From Prorocentrum cordatum (Eukaryota > Sar > Dinophyceae > Prorocentrales > Prorocentraceae), in NCBI GenBank assembly GCA_963575745.1, contig CAUYUJ010016684.1, forward strand, positions 25,001-45,000: a stretch of DNA of 20,000 nucleotides, given 5' to 3'. This document shows positions 1-9,120 of this stretch, piece by piece; within the stretch, counting starts at the first letter, position 1; each line of letters starts with the position of its first letter. A program made the position numbers and the translations under genes. The notes under the pieces were generated by a model. It saw nothing but the letters and a program-made list of their open reading frames with translations, did not search any database and was not told the origin of the DNA.

Positions 1-6
1 GGAATC

Positions 7-90
7 GAAGTACTTCTGAAGAAGAAAGAAGTACTTCTGAAGAAGAAAGAAATACTTCTGAAGAAGAAAGAAGTACTTCTGAAGATCCCA
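7..90. repeat. 21-bp tandem repeat, about 4 copies
   Basis: Units start at 7, 28, 49 and 70, an exact 21-bp period. Each unit begins with the 10-bp palindrome GAAGTACTTC followed by a GAAGAAGAAA-type purine stretch. The third copy has one change in the palindrome (GAAATACTTC). The array may extend left of the window. No coding role is supported. Confidence 0.9.
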
Positions 91-177
91 TGGTTGTAAT
101 TGGTCCCATTTACGGTTGCCATTCGCTCCGAACGGTTGGAATTGGGACAAGTCGGTTGTAATTCGTCCCATTTCGGG

Positions 178-375
178 GGGAGGGGCGGGGGGAGGAGGAG
201 GGAGGGGGGTTTAGGGAGAGAGGGAGGAGGGGGAGGGGAGAGAGGCAGGCCGGAGAAACGCGAGGAGCCACAACCACAGATGGCCCCTCCTCCTCCTCCT
301 CCTCCTCCTCCTCCTTCTCCTCCTCGTCCTCCTTCTCCTCCTCCTCCTCCTCCTCCTCATCCGCCTCCTCGCGAT
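178..375. repeat. G-rich then CCT-rich simple sequence
   Basis: A purine-rich G/GGA stretch (178-255) is followed by a (CCT)n-type microsatellite (about 285-373) on the same strand. The two halves could pair with each other. The open frames here read as poly-P, poly-E or poly-R, which is what such repeats give by default. Just upstream, a 20-nt segment at 92-111 recurs at 154-173 with one mismatch. Confidence 0.85.
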
Positions 376-689
376 CCGTCTGGCCCCTATGGGCCGCCAG
401 GCATAGCAGAAAACCGAAACCCCGACACAAACTGAATCCATAGTTTCTCTGATATAGCTTGGGCTGCAGGTCCAAGGCTCCGTGGATCCATTTCTCCTTG
501 GGACCCTTGCAGTAATTATTATTATGAATTTATTCCAGGAAAAGAATTGGATCCACGAAGCTTCCACGCCAAACAAGTGGATCCAGAAGACACGGAACTT
601 TGATCCACGTGACTCTCGCACACACGTATTTGGATCCAAATGGATCCATGCGTTCCCGTGCAAGAGGAACAACTTTGGGCCTGGGGATG
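376..689. other. non-coding stretch rich in GGATCCA
   Basis: I recognise no gene here. The motif GATCCA, mostly as GGATCCA, recurs about seven times between 482 and 650, including two copies in a row near 631-648. The spacing is irregular, so this is a cluster of a short palindromic word rather than a clean tandem array. Confidence 0.5.
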
Positions 690-1529
690 TAGTGATGATG
701 ATGACGATGACGGCGATGGTGTTGATCAGGAGGAGGAAGCTGATGCTGAGGATGATAATTAGGGGGAGAATGAGGATGAGGACGAGTAATATGACGATGA
801 TGGGAAGGACGAGTATGATAGCGATGAGTATGATTATGCTGAGTAGAATGATGAGGATGAGATAGTGGTGGTGATGACGGTGATGATGGGGATGATGGCG
901 ATGATGATGATGGTGATAACGATGACAATGACGATGACGACGATGATGATTATGATGATGATGATGATGGTGATGCTGATGATGGCGATGATGATGATGC
1001 TGGTGATGCTGCTGCTTATGATGATGATGAAGCTGGGTATGATCATTGTAAGGATGCTGCTCTTAATGCTGATGATGCTGGCGATGATGCTGATGGTGAT
1101 GATGATGATGATGATGATGGTGGTGGAGATGATGATGAGGAGGAAGTTGATGCTGAGGACGGTGATTCTGAGGATGGTGAGGATGAGGACGAGTAATATG
1201 ACGATGATGGGGAGGATTAGTAGGATGATGGTGAGTATGAGTATGATGAGCAGAATGATGAGGATGAGATGGTGGTGCTGATGATGAAGAGGACGATGAC
1301 GATACTGATGTTGATGACGGTGATGACGCTGACGATGACGATGAAGATGATGATGTTGATGCTGATGATGATGATGATGGTGTTGTTGATGATGATGCTG
1401 ATGATGATGCTGATGATGATGATGAGCTGTGGTGGTGATGATGATGATGATGATGATGACGATGATGATTATGCTGATGATGATTATGCTGATGAGGATT
1501 CTGATGATGTTTATGAGGATGATGATGAG

Positions 1530-1562
<33 letters not shown>

Positions 1563-1579
1563 GGTGGTGATGCTGCTGA

Positions 1580-1611
<32 letters not shown>

Positions 1612-1665
1612 ATGATTGTGGTGGTGGTGGTGATGATGATCTGAGAATGATGATGGTGGTGGTGG
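690..1665. repeat. degenerate GAT/GGT triplet array
   Basis: About 1 kb is built from GAT with point variants (GCT, GAC, GGT, GAG, TAT, AAT). It ends in GGT-rich blocks (1547-1640). A block of about 150 bp is duplicated inside it: the word GACGAGTAATATG lies at 781 and again at 1188, with similar sequence on both sides. The 407-bp offset is not a multiple of three. Long open frames exist on both strands (poly-D, poly-M, poly-I/H), but no single-base neighbour of GAT or ATG is a stop codon, so open frames are expected without selection. I do not call a gene. Confidence 0.9.
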
Positions 1666-1741
1666 TGGAGCAGGACGAGGGGCTGAGTTTGAGGAGGTGT
1701 CGGAGGAGGGGGCCTCGGGGTTGCTTTGCCCCCCAACTCAG

Positions 1742-1806
1742 ACCAGGCATCTTCCGACCCGTATGTCGTCGTCTTGGTGGAAGACAACGAGTTGGAGCGC
1801 ACGCCT
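1742..1806 (+). CDS. putative exon of a C2-domain protein (first half of C2)
   Basis: A short island between repeats reads QASSDPYVVVLVEDNELERTP. The motif SDPYVVV followed by a charged turn and ERT is typical of the early strands of a C2 domain, a calcium/phospholipid-binding beta sandwich, where SDPYVKV carries calcium-loop residues. A good 3' splice site lies immediately upstream: a pyrimidine tract and CAACTCAG ending at 1741. The exon would end near 1806, before GCGGCG, giving a GC donor of the kind dinoflagellates use often. The next part of the same fold is found at 5301-5393 on the same strand. Exon borders are inferred. Both islands could be remnants of a dead gene. Confidence 0.45.
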
Positions 1807-1930
1807 GCGGCGGGGGCCTCGACTCCTTCCCTTCTGTTTCCTAGCTACGTCCGCTCCCTCTCCTCCACTTTCACCCACCGGCTCAGCCTCCCCCCGTCCC
1901 CCTTGTCTAAGGGGCAATGGCTGGCACAGG

Positions 1931-2075
1931 GGGGGATGCATCGACCTGGAATCGGCGGTACATCGCCGATAGATCGGATAGGCCCCCGATAGTGAATCCG
2001 CGCCTTCCTGTGCAGGTTGGGGCTATCGGGCCCCTATCGGCGATCAATGGGCGATTGGGGGTCGATGCATCCCCC
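1931..2075. repeat. foldback (inverted repeat) element, about 145 bp
   Basis: The outer 16-nt arms are perfect inverted repeats: GGGGGATGCATCGACC at 1931-1946 and its complement at 2060-2075. Inner segments also pair imperfectly (about 1962-1992 with 2023-2044, both rich in CCGATAG/CTATCGG). It resembles a small foldback transposon. I see no clear target duplication. Confidence 0.65.
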
Positions 2076-2094
2076 CGGGTGCGGGGAGGGGAAA

Positions 2095-2257
2095 GGGGGG
2101 GAGATGGGGGGAGCTAGCTACGGAGGGAGGGAGGGCGGTGGGCAGGTAGGGAGGGAGGAAGACAGAGGTCAATGTGGGGGGGGGGGGCTCGGGCGGAGGT
2201 GAGGATGGGGTTGGACAGTAGGGCTGGCGCGGCGCTCCCTCGTGCCTCCGTAGGAGG
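2095..2257. other. G-rich spacer without gene
   Basis: GGGA/GGA-rich DNA with a G12 run at 2176-2187. No coding signal is seen. Confidence 0.5.
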
Positions 2258-2791
2258 AGGAGGCGGAGGAGGAGGAGGAGGAGGGAGATGATGATGATGA
2301 TGAGGAGGAGGAGGAGGACGATGATGTTGCTGCTGCTGCTGCTGCAGCTGCAGCTGCTGATGCTGCTGCTGATGCTGACGACGGTGCTGATGACACGATG
2401 ATGGTGATGATGACGGTGGTGGTAGTGGTGGTGGTGATGGTGATGATGTTGTTGATGTTGATGGTGATGCTGCTGCTGCTGAGGATGATAATAATGGTAA
2501 TGCTGCTGCTGATGATGTGATGAGTAAGATGGTGATGATAATGTGGATGATGATGCCGATTATGATGATGATGCTGATTCTGATTATGATGATTATGGTG
2601 ATGGTGAAGAGGCTGATTCGATGGTGATGCCAGTGGTAAAAATGACGATGCTGATGATGATGATGAGGATGATGCTGATGATGATGACCATGATGCTGCT
2701 GATGATGAGTATGCTGATGATGGCAATGGAGATGATGATGATGATGATGATGATGATGCTGCTGCTGATGATGATGATGATGATGATGATC

Positions 2792-2878
<87 letters not shown>

Positions 2879-3296
2879 GTACTGGTGATGATGCGGATGA
2901 CGATGACGACGATGATGGTGATGCTGATGCTAAGGTTCGTGATGCTGACTATGGGTACAGTAATGATGGTTATGGTGTGTAGGAGGACGGGCAGTTGGAT
3001 GGTGATGATGCTGCTGATGATGCTAATGATGATGGTACTCCATATGATTATGATTATGATGATGCTGATGCTGATGCTGCTGCTGATGATGATGACGATG
3101 ATGATAATGATGCTGATGATGATGATGGTGACAATGATCATGATGACGATGATGCCGAGTATTATGATGTTGCTGATGCTGCTGATGCTGATGCTGCTGC
3201 TGATGATGATTGTGATGCTGAGGATAAGGATGTGGTTGATGATTACCCATGCTGCTGCTGCTGATGATGATGCTGCTGCTGATGATGATGATGATA

Positions 3297-3367
<71 letters not shown>

Positions 3368-3408
3368 GGTGGTGGTGGTGGTCGTGGTGGTAATGATGCT
3401 GATGATGA
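2258..3408. repeat. second large GAT/GCT triplet array, ending in GGT
   Basis: Degenerate GAT array with embedded GCT runs (for example about 2323-2365), long pure GAT stretches (about 2780-2830 and 3294-3351) and a terminal (GGT)n block (3352-3381). The reading in the GAT frame is acidic (D with A, G, Y, N, E). It is interrupted by a TAG at about 2980 and by a frame change near 2620-2640. The array lies wholly inside the inferred intron of the C2-domain gene. I regard it as non-coding. Confidence 0.9.
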
Positions 3409-3915
3409 CGACGAATATGATGAAGCAGACTGGGCTGAGCAGGAGAGTGAGGAAGAGGAGTGAGACACAGATGAGGAGGATCAAATGGGGTGATGGTTGT
3501 GACGGTTGGAGCACATAAAGCCGCCACCTCATCCAGCGAAGAAGTTGCCAACATGCTCGCCGTCTTCCTGGTCATGCCACCCGTCTCGTCCTCGTCTTCT
3601 TTGTCTCACCCCTCCTCCCTGCTCCTCTCACGGCTGTCAGTGCGGTAGGTGTGCCAACGATGGATGGCGGGGAACGGGTGAGGTTGGGCGGGAGTGAGTT
3701 CGATCCTTCGTATGTGCAGTCAGCATGAACCGGTATTTCGTGTGCACGTTTTTGTGATGACGGAAAGAACGAGGTACGAGCGAGAGATGTTTCGTAGGGG
3801 GCGAAGCCTTTTTAGGGTGGGTGTCCAGGGGAGGGGGCAAGGTGTTTAATGGCCGCGTGTCCCTTTTCTTTTTTCCAGTGAAGCGGCACCCGGGCGGCTC
3901 CCATGGCCTGTTTCT
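3409..3915. other. spacer, no recognisable feature
   Basis: Mixed-composition DNA between the GAT array and the CCCCAAGACGG minisatellite. Short open frames exist, but none shows a domain, repeat or splice pattern I can support. Confidence 0.4.
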
Positions 3916-4505
3916 TTTTTTTTCGGGTGAACCGGCCAGGGCCCCAAGACGGCCCAAGAGGGTCTCAAAACGGCTTCAGAGGGCCCCAAGACGGCCCCAA
4001 GATAGCTTCAGATGGCCGCCAGACGGTTCAAGAGAGCCTCGAGACGGCTCCCGAGGCCCTCAAGAGGGCCCTCGAGAGAACCTCAGAAGGCCCAACACAT
4101 TGATTTCCATAGGTTTTTTGCAGGTTTTTGGGGTTCTCCCCTTTTCAGTCCCAGAAGGGCCCCAGACGGCCCAAGAGGCCCCAAAGATCGTCCCAAGACG
4201 GCCCAAGAGGCCCCAAAGGTCGTCCCAAGACGGCCCCAGAGGCCCCCCCCAAAGGGGCCGACAACGGTCCAAGAGGGCCCCCAGGCGGCCCAAGAGGGCC
4301 CCAAGACGGCCCAAGAGGGCCCGCAGACGACCCCAAGAGAGACACAAGAGGGCCCCAAGAGACTCCCAAGCAGGCCCGAAGAGGCGGTATGGGGTCTGGG
4401 CTGCTTGGGTGTAGGGACTGGGCTGGCCCAAAGACGGCCCAAGAGTCCCAAAACGGTCCAAAAGGGCCCCCAATCGATCCCCAAGAAACCCCAGAGACGC
4501 TAAGG
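3916..4505. repeat. CCCCAAGACGG-type minisatellite
   Basis: About 590 bp built from GGCCCAAGAGG / CCCCAAGACGG words. A clean 32-bp period is seen at 4165-4228 and shorter periods of about 21 bp elsewhere (for example 4263-4330). All frames are long and open, reading RAPRRPK-like on + and GPSWG-like on -. This follows from the repeat and is not evidence for a gene. Confidence 0.85.
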
Positions 4506-4700
4506 AACACCATGGTTCCCCACAGCGAGCAGTGACGCAACAAGCTCTGAACACCAAGACTCCCCAGAGCGCGGTGACTTAAACAACTCTCAACACCAAG
4601 GCTCCCAGGAGCGAGCGGCAACGTAACAGTCTTTGAACACCAGGGCTCCCAACAGAGAGCGGTGACGTAACAAGCTCTTACCACCAAGACTCCCAAAAAC
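4506..4700. repeat. 44-bp tandem repeat, about 4.5 copies
   Basis: Units begin AACACCAAGRCTCCC and carry AGCGAGCGGTGACGTAACAA. They start at 4506, 4550, 4592, 4636 and about 4680, giving periods of 44, 42, 44 and 44. The copies have diverged from one another. It follows directly on the CCCCAAGACGG array. Confidence 0.85.
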
Positions 4701-4900
4701 CAAGGGTGCCGTGAGCCATCTCAGGCAAGTTCCTGGTCCACTCTTTTCGTTCCCGTGCCGGCCCAGGTTGCCACGCTGGTCTGATGGCTGCTTCACTGGC
4801 CTCCGAGTGTCGCCCTAAGACTGCGGAAGGCAGGCTGACTTTGAGACGTCTGTGTTCAGGCAAGTGGCCCCACCCCAAAGGGATGCCCAAGGCGGTGCAA

Positions 4901-5077
4901 TACAGTCAACCCGCAGAGTAAGGATAGGCATCCCTCCCAAGGGTACTCTTGCATCCTTGCTTCCTGGGTCCATCCTTAGACACTTTCGTTGGCCGCGCCC
5001 CGCTGGAAACGCTTCGAAATGGGCGTCCAAGGGCCTTGCATCCTTATCGCGCATCCTTACTCTGCGGGTTGACTGTA
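4901..5077. mobile_element. MITE with perfect 25-bp terminal inverted repeats
   Basis: Bases 4901-4925 and 5053-5077 are exact reverse complements, starting TACAGTCAACCCGCAG and ending with its complement. The outer TA pair can be read as the TA target duplication, leaving CAGTCAACC as the element end. This is the style of Tc1/mariner- or pogo-type elements. The element is 177 bp and has no coding capacity. Related ends occur at 6630 and 8602, and the 3' half (about 4965-5072) is similar to 8495-8602. It lies in the inferred C2-gene intron, about 220 bp upstream of the second exon. Confidence 0.8.
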
Positions 5078-5300
5078 GGCACTCCATTGGAGGGAGTGGA
5101 GGGGTGTCGGACCCGTGCGCGTGCTGATGCGGCCGCCGCTGCCAGCAGACCTGAAGGGGCTTGCAGCAGCGAGCAGGGAGGGCAAGGATGGCAGCAGCGG
5201 GCGAAGTAAGGTCCGAACTCAGCACGGCTGGTCCTTGTCAGAGTATTCCCATGGTGTTTTGATCGTCTGCATTTCTCCCCCCCTTCTGTACATCTGTCAG

Positions 5301-5393
5301 GTGAAATGCTCCCTTGAGCCCGAGTGGAACTGCACGAAAGAGGTTCCTATCCATACGGCCAACGACGTCGTGCAGCTGCGGGTCATGGATGAG
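5301..5393 (+). CDS. putative exon of a C2-domain protein (second half of C2)
   Basis: This island begins right after a strong 3' splice site: a C/T-rich tract from about 5270 and CATCTGTCAG ending at 5300. In frame it reads VKCSLEPEWN, then PIHTANDVVQLRVMDE. This matches the C2 pattern K-x-S-L-x-P-x-W-N, then a hydrophobic strand, then L-x-V-x-D-E. It continues the C2 fold from the exon at 1742-1806, with both junctions in phase 0 if the first exon ends at 1806. A GC donor could follow GATGAG at 5394. The usual NPxWNExF has C instead of E after WN. A sensible frame also runs beyond 5393 (ASGRPL), so the 3' end is uncertain. No third exon was found. Confidence 0.45.
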
Positions 5394-5490
5394 GCCTCCG
5401 GCAGACCGCTGCGGGGGCGGCGTCACGAGTCACAGCAGGATGAGGAGGAATGAGCAGGGATGGGGAGGGATCATTAGGGGAACGAGGAAT

Positions 5491-5660
5491 GACAGAAACA
5501 TAACAACTCGGAGGTCCGCGCGGATTTCTCGGATCCGATCTGGACCCCCCCTTGGCGGCGCCTCGGGCGCCGCCCCTGGCGCGCTCCGCGCGCCAGGGAG
5601 GGGGGCCCCGCGCCGATCCGAGAAATCCGCGCGGACCTCCGAGTTTTGGTGTTTCTGTCT
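5491..5660. repeat. cloverleaf-like foldback element
   Basis: A 29-bp perfect inverted repeat (5507-5535 with 5615-5643) forms the main stem, and a further 10-bp outer stem GACAGAAACA/TGTTTCTGTC lies at 5491-5500 and about 5650-5659. Between the arms are two separate perfect hairpins: GGCGGCGC/GCGCCGCC (5554-5561 with 5567-5574) and CCTGGCGCG/CGCGCCAGG (5575-5583 with 5589-5597). It looks like a foldback or MITE-type insertion. No target duplication was identified. Confidence 0.75.
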
Positions 5661-5762
5661 CGATCCGCACGAAAGGGGGGGATAGGGAAAGGAGGGGTTA
5701 CGAAATCTGCTGCATGCAGCTGGTTTCGGCCCCGCCGCGGCCCAGTCCTCGATACATGGGTA

Positions 5763-5810
5763 CCTCCCAGCGCTGGGAGGCGCTGGGAAAATCAGCTACG
5801 TGAGCTGATT
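5763..5810. repeat. 18-bp perfect palindrome and adjacent small hairpin
   Basis: CCTCCCAGCGCTGGGAGG at 5763-5780 is a perfect palindrome. It is followed by AATCAGCT-ACGTG-AGCTGATT at 5790-5810, with 8-bp arms and a 5-nt loop. Function is unknown. Confidence 0.7.
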
Positions 5811-6629
5811 CTCAAACCCCCCTTTGCTATCCCCCCCAATCATGGGGAAGGAGGCGGAGGAGGAAGAGGCACCAGAAGAGGAATAGGACGTAGGAGGAAG
5901 AGGCAGAGAAAGAGAATGATGAGCACGCAGGAGGGGGAAGAGGAGGACGAGTGCGAGGAGGACTGTCACTGCAGCATGGGATCTGGGAGGCAGGGACCTC
6001 CTGGAGGGCAAATGTGACTGGGCCTAAGATCGTCCCCAGACCGGGCGGCCTCCCGCAGACACCCCCACTATCCCCCAGCCGATGTGCCGCAGGCACAGTC
6101 TACACAGACATCGCACTGGCATCGCTCGGACGTGTGCGTTTCTTTCTCGGCGAGGGCCATCGAGGAGCAGATTGGACCCTCTTACGAAACATGCACGCAC
6201 GAAACCAACAAATGCACGGGGCAGGGACGGCCGAGCGATTGGCGAGTCGCCGGCCAAGAGAAGGCGGACACTTGGGCGACGTGGCCACGGAGAGACGCCG
6301 CGTGCAGAGGCCCCGAAGGGGGCTTTTTCTGCGCTCGGCTCCCGGCCGGTCTTCTCCGCGAGCAGGGGTCGACTGGACGTAAGAGTGACCCTTCGCCGGA
6401 GTGGCCTTTCGGTTCGGGAAGGAAAAAAAGCACACAGACACAATGAATCGTCGATTCCCCAGAAAAGATGGGAAACTATGGCAAGGGGGGGAAGACGAGA
6501 ACCCAGAAGATATGGGAAAACAGGGAGAATATTTTAGATTGTGTGTATCTATTTGTGTGTCCCAGGGCCCCTTCGTCGGTGCGGGCCCCCATGGGGCCCC
6601 CCCGAATTGCCGAAAGCGGTGCGACAGTG
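5811..6629. other. GC-rich stretch without recognised gene
   Basis: It contains a GGA/GAA-rich segment (about 5850-5950), then mixed GC-rich DNA. Several frames are open for 100-150 codons on both strands, but the predicted proteins are R/P/G-rich, mutually overlapping and show no motif I recognise. I call no gene. Confidence 0.4.
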
Positions 6630-6931
6630 CAGTCGAACCGCACAGTGAGGACGGGCAGCCTTCCCAAGGGTACCCTTGCATCCCTGCCTCCTCTTAAGTC
6701 GGGCCTGTCCCCCTACAGGGGGATTTTCGATGAGAAATAAAAGATACCCCAAAAATACCCCAGAAAGGCCCCAAAATAATCCAAAAATAGTCCCCAGGCT
6801 ATTTTTGTATTATTTTTACCTAACAGCGAAGACTGATAGGTTTCGAGTAGGGTCAAAGAGAGCATCATGACGCCCCAGGGGGGTCTGGGCGCGATCCGGG
6901 GGAGGGTGCCGGGAATTTTTTTTAGCCAACA

Positions 6932-7287
6932 GTTACACACTTCGTGGTCTTCGAGCTCCCAGAACTCCATTCCCGGGCCACATTCTGAATGCCCGGAGCC
7001 AACTGTAGGCCACTTCGTGGTCTTCGAGTTCCCAGAGCTCCATTCCCGGGCCACATTTTGAATGCCCGGAGCCAACTGTAGGCCACTTCGCGCTCTTCGA
7101 GTTCCCAGAACTCAATTTCCCGGGCCACATTTTGAATACCCGGAGCCAGCTGTAGGCCACTTCGTGTTCTTCGAGTTCCCAGAACTCCATTCCTGGGCAT
7201 GATTCTGAATGCCCGGAGCCAACTGTAGGCCACTTCGTGTTCTTCGAGTTCCCAGAACTCCATTCCCGGGCCACATTTTGAATGCTG
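6932..7287. repeat. 73-bp tandem repeat, about 5 copies
   Basis: Copies start with GTAGGCCACTTCGTG at 7005, 7078, 7152 and 7225, with a partial first copy from about 6932. Each copy carries TCTTCGAGTTCCCAGAACTC and ATTCCCGGGCCACATT. The copies are over roughly 85% alike by eye. A frame on the minus strand is open across the array, but only as a by-product of the repeat. Confidence 0.9.
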
Positions 7288-8260
7288 AGGAAGGCTGATG
7301 CTGAGGCTGAGGCAGGCTGAGGCTGAGGCAGGCTGAGGCTGAAGCCGAGGCTGAAGGCAGACTGAGGCTGAGGCTGAAGCAAGCTGATGAGCTGAGGCTG
7401 AGGCAGGCTGAGGCTGAGGCTGAGGCAGGCTGATGCTGAGGCAGGCTGAGGCTGAGGCTGAGGCTGATGCAGGCTGAAGCTGAGGCACGCTGAGGATGAG
7501 GCCGAGGCTGAAGGCAGACTGAGGCTGAGGCTGAGGCTGAGAGCTGAGGCAGGCTGAGGCTGAGGCAGGCTGAGGCTGATGCTGAGGCAGGCTGAGGCTG
7601 AGGCTGATGCAGGCTGAGGCTGAGGCAGGCTGAGGCTGAGGCCGAGGCTGAAGCAGACTGAGGCTGAGGCTGAAGCAGGCTGAGGCTGAGGCTGAGGCAG
7701 GCTGAGGCTGAGGCTGAGGCAGGCTGATGCTGAGGCAGGCTGAGGCTGAGGCTGAGGCTGATGCAGGCTGAGGCTGAGGCAGGCTGAGGCTGAGGCCGAG
7801 GCTGAAGGCAGACTGAGGCTGAGGCTGAGGCTGAAGGCTGAGGCTGAGGCAGGCTGAGGCTGAGGCTGAGGCAGGCTGATGCTGAGGCTGAGGCAGGCTG
7901 AGGCTGAGGCTGAGGCTGAGGCTGAGGCAGGCTGAGGCTGAGGAGGCCGAGGCTGAAGCAGGCTGAGGCTGAGGCAGGCTGAGGCTGAGGCAGGCTGAGG
8001 CTGAGGCTGAGGCTGATGCTGAGGCAGGCTGAGGCTGAGGCCGAGGCCGACGGCAGACTGAGGCTGAGGCTGAAGCAGGCTGATGCTGAGGCAGGCTGAG
8101 GCAGGCTGAGGCTGATGCAGGGTGAGGCTGAGGCAGGCTGAGGCTGAGGCCGAGGCTGAATGCAGACTGATTTTGAGGCTGAGGCAGGCTGAGGCTGAGG
8201 CTGAGGCAGGCTGAGGCTGAGGCAGGCTGAGGCTGAGGCGGAGGCAGGCTGAGGCTGTGA
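7286..8260. repeat. GAGGCT minisatellite with higher-order structure
   Basis: Nearly 1 kb is made from GAGGCT and GCAGGCT units. A marker variant, GAGGCCGAGGCTGAAGGCAG or close relatives, recurs near 7341, 7499, 7641, 7793, 7941, 8037 and 8148. The spacing is about 140-160 bp at first and about 95-110 bp later, so there is a higher-order period on top of the hexamer. The 452-codon minus-strand frame (A/S/L/P/Q repeats) follows from the absence of stops in the unit. The array fades into CTGCGACTGC-like repeats at 8251-8325. Confidence 0.9.
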
Positions 8261-8740
8261 CTGCGACTGCCGTTGCCACTGCGACTGCCATCGCGAATGC
8301 GACTACGACTGCGAGAACAGCAGAATTCTACAACAGGATTCTCATCTGAATCTTAAGGGGAATGCTTCCAGATATGCTCCTACACATCGCTGTTGGGTTG
8401 CTTTGCCGGGATGATTTTACTATGTTTGGGGGTGTTCTTTATTTGTCGTCGAAGATCCCCCCACAGGGGGACAGGCCCGACTTAAGCCTACTCGGTGCAT
8501 CCTTGGCCACTTTCGTTGGCCGCGCCCCGCTCGAAAACTTCGGGAGCGGCTTCCGAGGGCCCTGCGTCCTCATCGCGCATCCTCACTCTGCGGGTTGGCC
8601 GCAGCGTCTTGCGCGCTCGCGTTCGGCCCTCCCAGGGCCCCCCAAAGCCGCGCACCACGGGTCACTCTTGCCCATGGTCGCTCTCGCGTGTAGCCGAAGG
8701 GAGTGCTGAGAGCCGACGTCGGCTCCCAAAGCGGCCACGC

Positions 8741-8890
8741 GCAGAGGGAGGTAGGGGGAGGGGGAAGGCTTCGTGGAAGCACCCCTGCTGCTTAGAAGGC
8801 GCGGGCCCTCTCTATACATGTAAAGCCGGCGCATTCTTAGAAGCGGCCTCCTTCTAAGAAGCCTTCCCCCCTCCCCCTACCCCCCTCTGC
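8741..8890. repeat. 150-bp hairpin element
   Basis: The left arm 8741-8769 and right arm 8861-8890 are reverse complements apart from one mismatch and one extra C. The motif is GCAGAGGGAGGTAGGGGG and its complement. Inside the right half is a second perfect 10-bp hairpin, TTCTTAGAAG/CTTCTAAGAA (8834-8843 with 8851-8860). It is probably a foldback insertion. Confidence 0.7.
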
Positions 8891-8984
8891 ACGCCGCCAA
8901 CCAAAGCCACGTGGCCTGGGTGACTGCAACCACGGCGCACGGAGGCGCGATGGTCATCGCACCCGTAATCTCGGTCAGACGGGG

Positions 8985-9120
8985 GTCCCCTGCGCAGCCT
9001 CACAAGCACGACGGAGAGGCAACTGGGAAATAAGTTCTAGAATTCAAGAGACTTGTTTTTTGAGTTCAAAAACCCGTCCCCTGCGCAGCCCCACAAGCAC
9101 GACGGAGAGGCAACAGGGAA
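8985..9120. repeat. direct repeat of about 45 bp, 91 bp apart
   Basis: The segment GTCCCCTGCGCAGCC followed by CACAAGCACGACGGAGAGG occurs at 8985-9029 and again at 9076-9120 with two or so mismatches. It may be two monomers of a longer tandem unit or a local duplication. Confidence 0.8.

Larger units (their letters stand above)
6630..8602. mobile_element. about 2-kb TIR element filled with minisatellites
   Basis: Left and right ends are inverted relatives. The left end starts CAGTCGAACCGCACAGTGAG (6630-6649) and contains a core at 6694-6739. The complement of that core is at 8441-8486, sharing GGACAGGCCCGACTTAAG with few mismatches, and the right end (8580-8602) is the complement of the left start in degenerate form. 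The right arm carries about 65 bp that the left lacks and that resembles 4965-5050 of the MITE at 4901-5077. The interior holds a CCCCAAAAATA-type tract, a 73-bp tandem array and a GAGGCT minisatellite, with no transposase. No TA duplication survives. An alternative is two independent MITEs in opposite orientation flanking unrelated satellites. Confidence 0.55.

Noticed and set aside
834-1802. Long minus-strand frame (322 codons, rich in I, H, T) across the GAT array
   Set aside because: The ATG, GAT and complementary frames of such an array have no stop codon among their single-base variants, so long open frames arise without selection. An internal duplication also has a 407-bp offset, which is not a multiple of three.
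2543-3463. 306-codon plus-strand frame, acidic then poly-M then acidic
   Set aside because: The frame passes from the GAT phase to the ATG phase and back, as expected for a microsatellite with indels rather than a protein.
3821-4696. Several P/R-rich and G/L/W-rich frames on both strands
   Set aside because: All are by-products of the CCCCAAGACGG minisatellite and the 44-bp array.
6082-6537. 151-codon frame in GC-rich DNA
   Set aside because: Three overlapping frames are similarly open, composition is R/G-rich, and no motif or splice signal stands out.
6933-8291. 452-codon minus-strand frame made of A, S, L, P, Q repeats
   Set aside because: It spans two unrelated tandem arrays that contain no stops in this phase, has no domain, and lies inside a TIR element.
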